DNA of 64,000 nucleotides, from the NCBI GenBank assembly GCA_029253585.1, contig JAQWZF010000031.1:62001-126000 (forward strand), read 5' to 3'. The notes below the pieces were generated by a model. The model saw nothing but the letters and a program-made list of their open reading frames with translations, was not told where the DNA came from and ran no database searches. This document shows, in pieces, positions 16,711 to 25,701 of the stretch. The translations under genes and the position numbers were made by a program. Source of the stretch: Gammaproteobacteria bacterium (GTDB taxonomy: Bacteria; Pseudomonadota; Gammaproteobacteria; Pseudomonadales; Pseudohongiellaceae). The first letter of the stretch is position 1. Each line of letters begins with the position of its first letter.

Positions 16711-17711
16711 TACTTCCCGAATAGGTCGCGTTGGGCTTTACGCCAGAACACTAGCCCGATAGCCGCATTAAACAAGATGAAGAAATTATGTTGTACAAAA
16801 CCGAAGGCGGCCATCTGCCCTTCGTTCTCGGGAAATAGAATAACCCAAAATGTTATGGCAGCGGCTCGCATGGGCGTAGGCACGGCCGCAGCAAAAAAGA
16901 TTACCGGCAAGAATGGCAGCAGCGTCATAAGCGAGGCTTCGACACCGAATAGGTTGAGAGCAACGGTATAGACGACAACCGCGGCGAGCAGTGCCGGAGA
17001 GCGAAGCAAGAAGAAGGCACCGTAGTGCCAGGGCTTCGCCAGACGGAAGGCGTGCAAGACACGGCGGTCGCGAAATTTATTATTTGGGAGGATGACCCCT
17101 TGGAAATAGGCTATCCACAAGACCAAGAGCACAGCTGCGGCGCCAGCTAGATAGGGCACAAGGCCGAAAACTTCTGGTAAGGAGCTGCCGGCAACCGTGA
17201 AGCCAATAGTAGCCCAGACTAGCAGATAGTATATTTCACAGAACATTACGAACAACATGACCGAGCCAACCTCCCAGCCAGGTATTTGATCGCGCTTATT
17301 CAGGTAATAAGCCATCGCACCTTTGCCTATCTGCTCGTTGAAGATAGAGATGATATAGGCGCTGGCGCGTATAGGCATGATGTCTTTGTATTTGATGTCG
17401 GCAATAAACCAGTTTAGCGCCTTGGTCACTACCAGAGTGTCTATGGCGAAGTAGAATAACGAGTAGCCGATCATTAGCAGTAGCCATGGAACCCAATTCA
17501 CTGTGGAGAATACCTGACTCATATATTCGACAAGCCCGACTCCTTCACGTGCTGCAGCGCCATTTAGCCTGTAATAGAGATAGGCAAAACAGGCGGCGGT
17601 AAGTATTAAAAATAATACGCGGCCGATTGGGTTGGGCTTCTTCTTGCCAGAAACCATATTTTCATCGGAGGGGGCTGTTTCTTCAGCAGTATTTTGGGTT
17701 TCTTCGCTCAT
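16710..17711 (-). CDS. Multi-pass membrane protein, flippase-like (LPG synthase TM / YbhN-like fold, tentative)
   Basis: 333 residues. A charged cytoplasmic N-terminus of about 25 residues rich in Glu precedes about eight hydrophobic helices. The FNEQIGKGAMAYYLNKRD segment and the late VPTPMRAAAITFW segment fall where the LPG_synthase_TM/UPF0104 family has its conserved loops, but I could not confirm membership. The ATG overlaps the SDR stop by four bases (ATGA) and its own stop overlaps the next start, so it is firmly inside a lipid-type operon. A role in lipid or lipid-linked intermediate translocation is inference. Confidence 0.6.
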   Translation of the reverse strand: MSEETQNTAEETAPSDENMVSGKKKPNPIGRVLFLILTAACFAYLYYRLNGAAAREGVGLVEYMSQVFSTVNWVPWLLLMIGYSLFYFAIDTLVVTKALNWFIADIKYKDIMPIRASAYIISIFNEQIGKGAMAYYLNKRDQIPGWEVGSVMLFVMFCEIYYLLVWATIGFTVAGSSLPEVFGLVPYLAGAAAVLLVLWIAYFQGVILPNNKFRDRRVLHAFRLAKPWHYGAFFLLRSPALLAAVVVYTVALNLFGVEASLMTLLPFLPVIFFAAAVPTPMRAAAITFWVILFPENEGQMAAFGFVQHNFFILFNAAIGLVFWRKAQRDLFGK

Positions 17712-18607
17712 TTGTTTTTCTTGTGCTCCAGGATTTTTTCAAGAGTGTTCTGTAGAGGCGTTAGTGAAATATTCAATGCGCCGTCGGCGTTCTCAGCGAC
17801 CACTTCGTCCATAGTAATCACGTCAATCACCGTAGGAGTTATGCCGCCTCCTTTGATGCTCGAGCTAATAGATGCTACCAATTTGGCGAGAAATATTGGA
17901 ACAGAACCAATTTCAACGTTGTTGTTCATCATCGATCCAGTCTTCTGAATAAGATCGCGGTAGCTAATTGGCTCTGGTCCAACCAGTTCATATAGCGCAG
18001 CCTTCGTTGACTCGCTATTGCAGCAATTCAAGATGGCCTGATTGAGGTCATCGATGTCTAGTGGGCGCATGAAATATTTTCCGCCGCCTAGAATTTTGGT
18101 TTTATTCTGTGTGGCTGCGCCTATGATAGAGCTTGCGCCGGCGGTGTTCGGACCCAGTAATATGGGTGTGCGAATTATGCTAGCAGGGAGGCCTGATCTA
18201 TTAACTATTTCCTCGGCTAGACCTTTCGATTGGAAATAGGCGTTAGCAGAATCTGCGCTTGCGCCAACTACACTTATGAATACCAAATGTTTTGTATTCA
18301 GTTGTTGCGCAGCTTTCACTACGGCTTCGGTAGCGTCGACATTCGCACTTTTATAGCTGGTATTTTTGTCCTCTATCAGTATGCCTGCGAGGTGCACGAT
18401 ACAGTCTGCTCCTTCAAGGGCGGCCGCTAGTTGGGCCGGATCCTGATAGGAAATAATGCGCGGGTCTACCTGAGGAGAACTCGGTAGGGATTTCATTGCA
18501 CGTTCGGAACGAACGCCAGCGATTACATTAATATCTGTTTCGGAGACTAAATGCTTCAATAGATTTAGGCCAACACTGCTGTTTGCCCCGGTGATTGCGA
18601 TTTTCAT
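17708..18607 (-). CDS. Atypical SDR, NAD(P)-dependent epimerase/dehydratase-like
   Basis: 299 residues with an N-terminal Rossmann motif (ITGANSSVGLNL, a GxxxxxG variant) and a HLAG strand near residue 73. The usual YxxxK is represented by YFQSKGLAEE. This is the NDUFA9/YbjT-type atypical SDR group, whose members bind NAD(P)H and act on sugars or quinones, or serve as redox chaperones. It is the first gene of a four-gene unit with ATGA coupling to the membrane protein. It lies 121 bases downstream of the FO synthase gene on the same strand and could belong to a longer transcript. Confidence 0.82.
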   Translation of the reverse strand: MKIAITGANSSVGLNLLKHLVSETDINVIAGVRSERAMKSLPSSPQVDPRIISYQDPAQLAAALEGADCIVHLAGILIEDKNTSYKSANVDATEAVVKAAQQLNTKHLVFISVVGASADSANAYFQSKGLAEEIVNRSGLPASIIRTPILLGPNTAGASSIIGAATQNKTKILGGGKYFMRPLDIDDLNQAILNCCNSESTKAALYELVGPEPISYRDLIQKTGSMMNNNVEIGSVPIFLAKLVASISSSIKGGGITPTVIDVITMDEVVAENADGALNISLTPLQNTLEKILEHKKNK

Positions 18608-18728
18608 GCTGAGTTTGATTATTCCTAATTAGTAGACCTTATTTATGAAAGGCGGGCTGGTAAAAGGTACGTAGAGGGAAAGGGTTTGGTTTTCATGTCT
18701 TGCGGCTTCATTAATTTATGTCGGTCTG

Positions 18729-21164
18729 CTAGATAGCCTGGGCCAGATTTTCCAGTTTTTTGCTGCGCTGTTTCTTGTCTGCAGAGTTATTCTCGATCTC
18801 GCGCAATTCCTGAGCGTTTATAGCGGTTTGATATCGTTCTGATGGTGCGCAAGCATACAGTGTATTGCGCATACGAGGCAGTCGGTTCATCTTACTAATT
18901 GTGTCTTCTATGGCTTGAGCTGTCCATTCCTGCCCGTAACTCGCTCCTGCTGCTCTGGTAATGCTCTCATTCATCAATGTGCCGCCTAGATCATTGGCTC
19001 CAGCGTTGAGGCAGGCAGCCACTCCATCGAGGCCCATTTTGACCCAGGAGGCCTGAATATTTTGAATCTGGCCATGAAATACCAATCTGGCTACCGCGTG
19101 CACTAGCACCGCCTCACGGAAACTTGGGCCCCGGCGAGAGCGTCCCTTGAGGTAGATGGGTGCCTCCATATGCACATAGGGCAGGGGAACGAACTCGGTA
19201 AAGCCGCCTGTGCGTTTTTGTAGTGCACGAATTCTAAGCAGGTGGTTGGCCCAGTGCCTGGGTCTGTCGATATGACCGTACATGATAGTCGCGGTAGTTT
19301 TAAACCCGACCTTGTGCGCAGTTTCCATTACTTCAAGCCACTGCTGGGAATTTAGCTTATCCGCGCATAGCACTTCTCTGACTTCATCATCTAAGACTTC
19401 CGCAGCAGTGCCAGGTAAGGTATTCAAGCCGGCCGCTTTAAGCTTCTCGAGGAACTCTTCCAGTGAAATGTCTAGCGTGGCAGCTCCCTGCCATACTTCC
19501 AGTGGGGAGAAGGCATGAATATGCATGTCTGGTACTGCTTTCCTCACGGTTTCGATAATATCGAGATAGGTCTGACCGGTGTAGTCTGGATGAATTCCAC
19601 CCTGCATGCAGACTTCGGTGGCTCCTCGGTTCCAGGCTTCGATAGTTCGTCTGGCAATTTCTTCGGCGCTTATATCATAGGGGCGACCGCGCAGGTCTTC
19701 GCTGAGCTTTCCTTTGGAGAACGCACAGAATTGACACTTAAAATAGCAAACGTTGGTGTAATTAATGTTTCTGTTTACAACATAGCTGACAGTATCGCCG
19801 TTGCATTGCTGTCTTAGTTTGTTGGCAGATTGAGCGACATAGGCGAAGTCGGCTCCGCGGCTTTCGAATAAGCGACTGACGTCGGAGATTGTGAGCTCCT
19901 GCTGATCTTCGCAGGCCTTTACGATTCGTTGCACCTCGGCAGAGACTTTTTCAACGGGAATGGCGTCATACAGTAGGTTTTTATCCAGATCTGGAATAGC
20001 TTCGCTCGCACCCGGTGTCCACTTGTCCCTCTTGGCGAAGCCGCTACTGTCGCTTTGTTTCATAATTGGAAATTTTAACTTGTCGTCTAGCCACCTCTGA
20101 GGGTCTGTCGCGTATTCGGGATAGATGGTTAGGCGCTGCTCCAGAAACTTTCGGGCAGCGGCCGTTTCTCTTGCCAAGTTTTCAAGGTGTGGCCACGGTG
20201 CTTCTGGATTTACATGGTCGGGCGTCAGAGGCGAAACGCCTCCCCAATCGTTTATTCCGGCATCGACTAACTGGAGAAGAACGCCTGGGCTAAGGTTTGG
20301 CGGAGCCTGAATATTCATCTGTGCGCCGAAGACTAATCTTGCCACCGCCAGAGTCCAAACTAGTTCATGCAGGTCAGGCTCCGGAGCCTGTGCCATCTTG
20401 GTATTAGGCTTCGCACGAAAATTCTGCACAATGACTTCCTGCAGGTGTCCGTGTTTTTCATGTGCGCGACGCAGTGCCAGAAATGATTCAATTCTCTCCA
20501 GCCTTGTTTCACCGATGCCAATCAGAATTCCTGAGGTAAAGGGCACTTGGGCTCTGCCTGCGAGCTCTATGGTTTCGAGTCGTGTCTTAGGGTCTTTATC
20601 CGGCGAGCCGTAATGAGGCATGCCTTTTTCGCAGAGGCGAGACGAGGCAGATTCCAGCATGATGCCCATCGAGGCGCTGACTTGGCGCAGCCTGTCGATT
20701 TCCTCCGTAGTCATATTGCCAGCGTTGATATGAGGTATGAGACCGGTGTCCTGGAGAACTTTGCCGGCTACCTCGATTACGTAGTCGATAGTCGATTCGA
20801 AGCCTAATTCGGCGAGTGCGTCACGTGCTGCCTTGTATCTAAGTTCGGGCTTTTCGCCAAGGGTGAACAGTGCCTCCTGGCAACCTTCGGCAGCGCCTTG
20901 GTGACAGAGTTCGAGGACCTGCTCGACTGGCATATAGGGCTGATCGATACGTTTTGGTGTGCGCGCAAATGTGCAGTAGTGGCAAACATCCCTGCACAGG
21001 TGTGTTAGGGGTATGAAGACCTTCTTGGAATAGGTGATGATACTGCCATGGGCGCTGTCACACAGTGCCCGAGCCTCAGCGGCAAGCTCTGCTGTATCGG
21101 TTCTTGACGCGAGCGCAAGCGCATCGGTCTCGCTGAGCTGTTTGTGTGCTGTGTTCTGTATCAA
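18729..21164 (-). CDS. fbiC: Bifunctional FO synthase (CofG-CofH fusion, FbiC type)
   Basis: 811 residues with two radical-SAM domains. The N-terminal CofG half has its 4Fe-4S cysteines as CRDVCHYC at 57-64, and the C-terminal CofH half as CYFKCQFC at 473-480. The order CofG then CofH and the total length match actinobacterial FbiC (about 850). The enzyme joins a tyrosine-derived hydroxybenzyl group to a pyrimidine to make the deazaflavin FO, the chromophore of coenzyme F420 and the antenna of some photolyases. No cofC, cofD or cofE gene is in the window. The start is clear, and the amidohydrolase gene diverges 75 bases away. An F420 precursor gene is not standard equipment in Gammaproteobacteria, so acquisition is worth testing. 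Confidence 0.93.
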   Translation of the reverse strand: MIQNTAHKQLSETDALALASRTDTAELAAEARALCDSAHGSIITYSKKVFIPLTHLCRDVCHYCTFARTPKRIDQPYMPVEQVLELCHQGAAEGCQEALFTLGEKPELRYKAARDALAELGFESTIDYVIEVAGKVLQDTGLIPHINAGNMTTEEIDRLRQVSASMGIMLESASSRLCEKGMPHYGSPDKDPKTRLETIELAGRAQVPFTSGILIGIGETRLERIESFLALRRAHEKHGHLQEVIVQNFRAKPNTKMAQAPEPDLHELVWTLAVARLVFGAQMNIQAPPNLSPGVLLQLVDAGINDWGGVSPLTPDHVNPEAPWPHLENLARETAAARKFLEQRLTIYPEYATDPQRWLDDKLKFPIMKQSDSSGFAKRDKWTPGASEAIPDLDKNLLYDAIPVEKVSAEVQRIVKACEDQQELTISDVSRLFESRGADFAYVAQSANKLRQQCNGDTVSYVVNRNINYTNVCYFKCQFCAFSKGKLSEDLRGRPYDISAEEIARRTIEAWNRGATEVCMQGGIHPDYTGQTYLDIIETVRKAVPDMHIHAFSPLEVWQGAATLDISLEEFLEKLKAAGLNTLPGTAAEVLDDEVREVLCADKLNSQQWLEVMETAHKVGFKTTATIMYGHIDRPRHWANHLLRIRALQKRTGGFTEFVPLPYVHMEAPIYLKGRSRRGPSFREAVLVHAVARLVFHGQIQNIQASWVKMGLDGVAACLNAGANDLGGTLMNESITRAAGASYGQEWTAQAIEDTISKMNRLPRMRNTLYACAPSERYQTAINAQELREIENNSADKKQRSKKLENLAQAI

Positions 21165-21238
21165 AGCAGAAGCCTATATGGGATAGCCGTATAAAGATGT
21201 TAGATTAACAGTCTCAGAGACAAAAAGAGAGTTAGAAA

Positions 21239-22708
21239 ATGCATATACGGCGGCCATTTGACATCGTTAGCTTGTTTGAAGGATTTTCTACCGGTTATCC
21301 TGTCTTGAGGCCATTTCTGGCAGCAATTGGGGTGCCGGTGCAGCTGCTGGTTTTGCTGATGTTGCCCCTTGCCGCAAGCCAGGCCCAGGAAGCAAGCCAG
21401 GCCCAGGAAGCAAGGCAGGCTCCTCTGTTATTGGAAAATGCGAGGCTGATCATTGGTGATGGATCGGTGCAGCAGGGCGCGGCGATGCTTATTGCGGATG
21501 GTAGCATCGTAAGTGTAGGTCTGCGCGCCAATATGGAGGTTGACGAGAGTGTCGAGGTAATCGACTTGAATGGTAAAACCTTAGTTCCTGCCTTCATCGA
21601 CAGCCATGCCCATTTGGGGTACGAGGGTCACCGGAGTTGGGGGGGGAGTAACTACAGTCGTGACAATCTCATCGATCATTTGCAACGTTATGCCTACTAT
21701 GGGTTTTCCGCGGTATTTTCTGCAGGTAGTGATCCAGATGCCTTGGCTCTAGAAGTGCAGCAGGCACAACTGCGAGGCGATTTTGATGCTGCGCGTTTTC
21801 TGTTCGCAGCGGGCATGGCTCCCCCGAGGCAGGGTCCGAATGATCAGTTCCTGGTTCATGCCTTGGCCTTGGAGCAACAGACAGGACAGAAAATTCTTTA
21901 CGGTGTGGCGAGTGCTGAGCAGGCTACGGAGGCCGTCCAGCAGATAGCGGCAAAGAAACTATCGGTCATCAAAATTTGGGTAGATGATCGCGGAGGAAGT
22001 CAGCAAAAGCTTTCTCAGGATCTGTATAGGGAAATCGCAGCGGCAGCTACCGAAAATGGCATCGATGTCTATGCGCATCAACAGTATGCCAGCGATATGC
22101 CCGGCCTAATAGACGCTGGCGTCGCAGGTTTTTTGCACGGAAGAATCGGTGCCGACCTAGGTATGGAAATAGCTAGGCAATTGGCGCAGGCGGAGGCATT
22201 CGTAGTGCCAAATATGGGTTTGGGTGAATTGCGTAGGGAAGCGATAGGACTCGATCCCTTTCTGCAGCAATCGCTGCCGGAATCTGTTGCTGCTCGTTTG
22301 CTGGAGAGTGACAGGCGTTCGCTGACCCCGCTGCGATCAGAAAGTTTGGAATCTGAGCTAAAGACAAGCTTTGCCGCTTTGCTAGATGCCGATGTAGACA
22401 TCTTGTTAGGCACAGATGCCGGTGCGGTCCCCGATCATTTTTTTGGCTATACCGGACACCGGGAGCTGGAAATCTTTGTGCGCCTGGGAATGACACCCAT
22501 GCAGGCTATTGTCGCGGCAACTAGCAAGCCGGCACAGAGGCTGGGTCTGAATGATCTGGGCCTATTGCGGCCAGGGTATAGCGCAGATTTCATGGTGTTG
22601 GAAAACAATCCTTTGGATGATATTCGCAATACCCGGTCGATCGAGTCTGTCTATTTGAATGGCCGGGCCGTGGATAGAGAGCGTCTCGCTGAAGGTTTTA
22701 CAGACTAG
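21239..22708 (+). CDS. Exported amidohydrolase (imidazolonepropionase-like)
   Basis: 489 residues. The N-terminal signal is followed by a beta-sandwich part (LLLENARLIIGDGS) and a TIM-barrel with the metal motif HAH in FIDSHAHLGYEG, later VYAHQQYA, FLHGRIG and GTDAGAVPDHF, which supply the remaining His and Asp ligands. The C-terminal block LRPGYSADFMVLENNPLDDI is typical. Relatives are imidazolonepropionase-like or prolidase-like hydrolases of cyclic amides and peptides. Near the signal cleavage site an 18-base unit is repeated, giving ASQAQE twice and a partial third copy. The substrate is undetermined. Confidence 0.87.
   Translation: MHIRRPFDIVSLFEGFSTGYPVLRPFLAAIGVPVQLLVLLMLPLAASQAQEASQAQEARQAPLLLENARLIIGDGSVQQGAAMLIADGSIVSVGLRANMEVDESVEVIDLNGKTLVPAFIDSHAHLGYEGHRSWGGSNYSRDNLIDHLQRYAYYGFSAVFSAGSDPDALALEVQQAQLRGDFDAARFLFAAGMAPPRQGPNDQFLVHALALEQQTGQKILYGVASAEQATEAVQQIAAKKLSVIKIWVDDRGGSQQKLSQDLYREIAAAATENGIDVYAHQQYASDMPGLIDAGVAGFLHGRIGADLGMEIARQLAQAEAFVVPNMGLGELRREAIGLDPFLQQSLPESVAARLLESDRRSLTPLRSESLESELKTSFAALLDADVDILLGTDAGAVPDHFFGYTGHRELEIFVRLGMTPMQAIVAATSKPAQRLGLNDLGLLRPGYSADFMVLENNPLDDIRNTRSIESVYLNGRAVDRERLAEGFTD
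21374..21420 (+). repeat. 18-bp tandem repeat (2.6 copies) in the amidohydrolase gene
   Basis: The unit GCAAGCCAGGCCCAGGAA occurs twice exactly and then partially, keeping frame and encoding ASQAQE-ASQAQE-A. It lies at the junction of the signal peptide and the mature protein, so length change by slippage would alter only the linker. Confidence 0.85.
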
Positions 22709-22718
22709 AGTCACTGCG

Positions 22719-22756
22719 CTCAAAATAGCATGGCCGTCTTGTCATGCTATTTTGAG
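22719..22756. terminator. Perfect 14-bp inverted repeat between convergent genes
   Basis: CTCAAAATAGCATG is followed after ten bases by its exact complement CATGCTATTTTGAG. It lies between the stops of the amidohydrolase and the second DUF1232 gene. It probably acts as a bidirectional terminator, although there is no separate T-run outside the stem; the T4 is inside it. Confidence 0.65.
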
Positions 22757-22765
22757 GATTTGAGG

Positions 22766-23263
22766 CTAAAAGATGTGAAACAAGAACTCTTCATTGACTG
22801 AACTTCTTGTCTCGGCAATTTTCGAATGCAGCTCATCTCGTTTAGCACCTAACCACTGATCTCTGTTCTCGGAAGGATCTTTACCTTCGGCGGCGAGGCG
22901 CTCATCTTCTGCATCTCGAAAACGACAGAATTCACCGTAGGCTGAAATTTCAGAGCGTAGTTCTCGGATAATAATCTCTACGAACATCGCGTCATCCAGG
23001 AAGCCAATGCCTGGAATATGGTCCGGGATGAGGTCGATAGGATCGGCAAAATAGGCCATGGCGCTGATAACCCTTTCGCGATCTAGCTCGCTGAGGTCCC
23101 ACTCGGTATCTTTCATCATTTCGAGCAAAGTCTTGAGTTGCAGAAGTCTCTGTGCGATGAAGTCTGGAAGGTCAGTATTCATTGTCACTTCGACAATGTT
23201 ATAGGCAGCCTTCTCGATCTCTGCTTTTCTCTGCGGATTGGAAGCAGTGGGCTGGGCCTTCAT
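22766..23263 (-). CDS. DUF1232 (YkvA-like) protein, start codon uncertain
   Basis: This is the intact paralogue of the interrupted gene at 14907-15482. The core DUF1232 segment contains DFIAQRLLQLKTLL and DPIDLIPDHIPGIGFLDDAM; the C-terminal tail is polar and helical. The track starts at ATG 23263 (MKAQ), but the open frame continues upstream with TPLDITLTLSDGDLKRFKTI, which aligns with the start of the paralogue (MPFDITITLSDDDLEKFQES). The codon matching the paralogue's Met is ACG at 23324-23326, with AGGA at an ideal distance. Either a rare non-AUG start gives about 186 residues or the ancestral ATG was lost and translation now begins at 23263. The role is unknown. Confidence 0.8.
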   Translation of the reverse strand: MKAQPTASNPQRKAEIEKAAYNIVEVTMNTDLPDFIAQRLLQLKTLLEMMKDTEWDLSELDRERVISAMAYFADPIDLIPDHIPGIGFLDDAMFVEIIIRELRSEISAYGEFCRFRDAEDERLAAEGKDPSENRDQWLGAKRDELHSKIAETRSSVNEEFLFHIF

Positions 23264-23348
23264 TACGATTGTCTTGAATCTTTTCAGATCCCCATCGCTC
23301 AGGGTTAATGTGATATCGAGAGGCGTGATGTTGTCCTATTGCTATTGA

Positions 23349-24704
23349 TCAGTCTGCCTGAATTACATGGTATTCAGTCTGTCTAGGTTGAATATACTCG
23401 AACTTCGTTCCATCATAAAACCCGTCTTCTTCGAGTTTTATAGAGAGTTGCTCGCTACTCCATTCGGGAACACTAACAAGCGCCGTCAATTCTATGGAAT
23501 AGGCTGTATTGGGGTTCATCTTGTAGTCGCCTGAGCCAGGTACGCCATCTTGTTTGTCCCACATACCAATTGTCGTGCCGGCCGCATGGCCATGTAAGCC
23601 AATCGGATGGGTATAGATGATAGGGCCAATGCCCACGTTTACCGCCTGCTCTCTAGTGCGGCGCAGTATTTCATTTCCGCTGCGACCGACTTGAAAGTTG
23701 CTAGTCAGAATGTCCTGTAGCTCATTGCCTTTGTGCAGGGCTGCAACTAAATAGTCGGGAACAGTTGTTTCGTCATCCTTTAGAATATAAGCATTCTGCT
23801 GAGTGTCGGTCTGTAAGTCTAGATAACTGATTCCGAAATCGATATGAATCATGTCGCCTTTATGGAATATATTCTGCTGCTCAGGGTCGTCACCAATAGC
23901 AGCTTGCAGGGCTTCTGAGCGCATTAGATCGATCCCCGTATGGAACCATGTGTCCAGGCCTAGATCGTTTACGCGTTGGCGGTACCACCAGGTAAGATCT
24001 TCGATACTTGTGACTCCGGGCTTGACCACGGTGGCGGTAAAGCCTTCGGCTATAATGCCATGTGCGATGTTCATCACATCCTTGTAGAGTTCCATCTCAG
24101 AGGCTGTGCGAGTTTCCAGCCAACCTACCGCCAGGTTCTCAGCTGAAACAATCTTGTTCTTCAAATCGGTAGGCAGTGCTGAGCTAAAGTCTCTGTATTC
24201 GGAGTAGCTCAAACCGTCAGCCAAGGCGTAGCTGTCGGAATAATTGAGGGCTATGCTGCCGGGATTAAATTCCGTTAATAGCTGTGCGATGCGTTGATAT
24301 TGATTCGGTTGTTCTTCGGGATTCCAGGCGGCGGGGAATATGTCACCCACCGCATAGCGAGCAATGGCAAGTCGCTCCACGCCCCGCTCATCGCCGTGAT
24401 CCATAAACAGCAATACAGTGCGCCTGCGTGCATTCAGCCATGTTGCGGGCAGCATTGTCTTTAGTACGGGGTCTTCGTTGTACTCGCGGGCAATAATGAC
24501 CCAGGCATCTAGGTTTTCCCGGCGCATGAGTTCGGGTACGAGGGTATCTAAACGCTCCGTCAGAATCTGATTCTCTATGGTGGCCCGCTCTCGTAAGGTA
24601 AGAATACTCTCACGTAATTCGTCGGCAATAAGGGGGGTAGAGGCCATGCTCAGTGACCACGCGGCTAGAGTACATAGTGCGGCGATGTTTTTTGAATATT
24701 TCAT
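23349..24704 (-). CDS. Exported M24-family metallopeptidase (Xaa-Pro aminopeptidase-like)
   Basis: 451 residues with a signal peptide (cleavage near TPLIA). The C-terminal pita-bread domain carries the dimetal ligands: Asp in HIDFG, Asp in LQTDTQQ, His in HPIGLHGH, Glu in SIELTA and Glu in KLEEDGFY. The N-terminal domain is of creatinase/prolidase type. Members cleave the bond before a proline or act on related amides. Exported versions occur in proteobacteria rich in peptide-scavenging enzymes, which fits the other periplasmic peptidases here. It is separate from its neighbours. Confidence 0.87.
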   Translation of the reverse strand: MKYSKNIAALCTLAAWSLSMASTPLIADELRESILTLRERATIENQILTERLDTLVPELMRRENLDAWVIIAREYNEDPVLKTMLPATWLNARRRTVLLFMDHGDERGVERLAIARYAVGDIFPAAWNPEEQPNQYQRIAQLLTEFNPGSIALNYSDSYALADGLSYSEYRDFSSALPTDLKNKIVSAENLAVGWLETRTASEMELYKDVMNIAHGIIAEGFTATVVKPGVTSIEDLTWWYRQRVNDLGLDTWFHTGIDLMRSEALQAAIGDDPEQQNIFHKGDMIHIDFGISYLDLQTDTQQNAYILKDDETTVPDYLVAALHKGNELQDILTSNFQVGRSGNEILRRTREQAVNVGIGPIIYTHPIGLHGHAAGTTIGMWDKQDGVPGSGDYKMNPNTAYSIELTALVSVPEWSSEQLSIKLEEDGFYDGTKFEYIQPRQTEYHVIQAD

Positions 24705-24894
24705 GATAGATTTACTTTCGATTATGGCTTAGTAAGAGCCTACCACTATTTACTGCATTGGATAACCGTTTCCAGCCAACGTTGGGGTGACTTATGGACA
24801 TGCCTGTTGCGCCGGGCGAATTAGCATAAGGAGCAGCTTATACTGTAGAGGGTAAAAAGGCTTAGTAAAAAATAATCTGAAAAACAGTGATCAT

Positions 24895-25701
24895 TCAAGC
24901 GGCAATTCGAAATATCGCCGTATGTTGCACTTGAATAGCGGGCTCGTCGTCTGCGCTCATCGTAATAGCCAAGCGTATAAATTGATGGCCCTTTCGTTCC
25001 CACTTCTTGGTGGGTACGGTGCGAATCAGAATCTTTTGCCCAACACGAATAGGTCGCTTGATGACTATTTCACTGCCGGTGTGAATCCAGGCGGGTAGGA
25101 TGAACATTCGCATCAGTGCCTTGTTGCAAGCATCCAGCAGATAGTATGGATGTATGTAGGCTGCAGGCCCTCGATAAATAGCGGCGTTATCTCTCTGCGC
25201 GTCCACTCGCTGTCTATTGTCCTCGTCCTTGGGTGTCCATAGGAAGTCTGGAGCTGCTCGGTCGAGATGGATGCCGTCCCAAGATATCTCAGGCCTGACT
25301 GCTATCTCCTCGTCTTGCGAGATTCTCTGAGGCTCTCGAATTTCGGAAATGCTAGTGCCGAGCGCTGTCTCTAGCTGTGCCAATAGAATTCCCTGTTGAT
25401 TGTAAGCGCTGCTCGTGAAGATAGAGTTGTCTTCAGTGCTTTGTAGTTTCTCGGTCTTAATGTGCAATACTTCATCGTGGTACGCCGGCTTAAAAAACTT
25501 CACGCTCAGGGCGGCTCTATCTAGAAATGTTCCGCCCAGATGTTGGGTTAGAGGCTGGCTAAGATAGCCGAAAACGTTCACGCCGCTTACCAGTGCTCCA
25601 GTGAAGCCATATTTGAGTGCGATCTCATCGCTGTGGATTCTGTTCTCAGAAGTTTCGGCGTCGTTCAACGCGCGAATATTCATATCTTTAATTGCTGTCA
25701 T
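24895..25701 (-). CDS. MaoC-like double-hotdog protein (acyl dehydratase-like)
   Basis: 268 residues with two hotdog-type halves. The first has YGFTGALVSGVNVFGYLSQP and the second has the strand ELVIKRPIRVGQKI-type pattern (EIVIKRPIRVGQK). It starts inside the stop of the MBL/cNMP pseudogene with an ATGA overlap, so the two were translationally coupled. The classical MaoC hydratase Asp-His pair is not evident, so hydratase activity is uncertain and a thioester-binding role is safer. If the upstream gene is no longer translated through its end, coupling could reduce expression of this gene. Confidence 0.7.
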   Translation of the reverse strand: MTAIKDMNIRALNDAETSENRIHSDEIALKYGFTGALVSGVNVFGYLSQPLTQHLGGTFLDRAALSVKFFKPAYHDEVLHIKTEKLQSTEDNSIFTSSAYNQQGILLAQLETALGTSISEIREPQRISQDEEIAVRPEISWDGIHLDRAAPDFLWTPKDEDNRQRVDAQRDNAAIYRGPAAYIHPYYLLDACNKALMRMFILPAWIHTGSEIVIKRPIRVGQKILIRTVPTKKWERKGHQFIRLAITMSADDEPAIQVQHTAIFRIAA

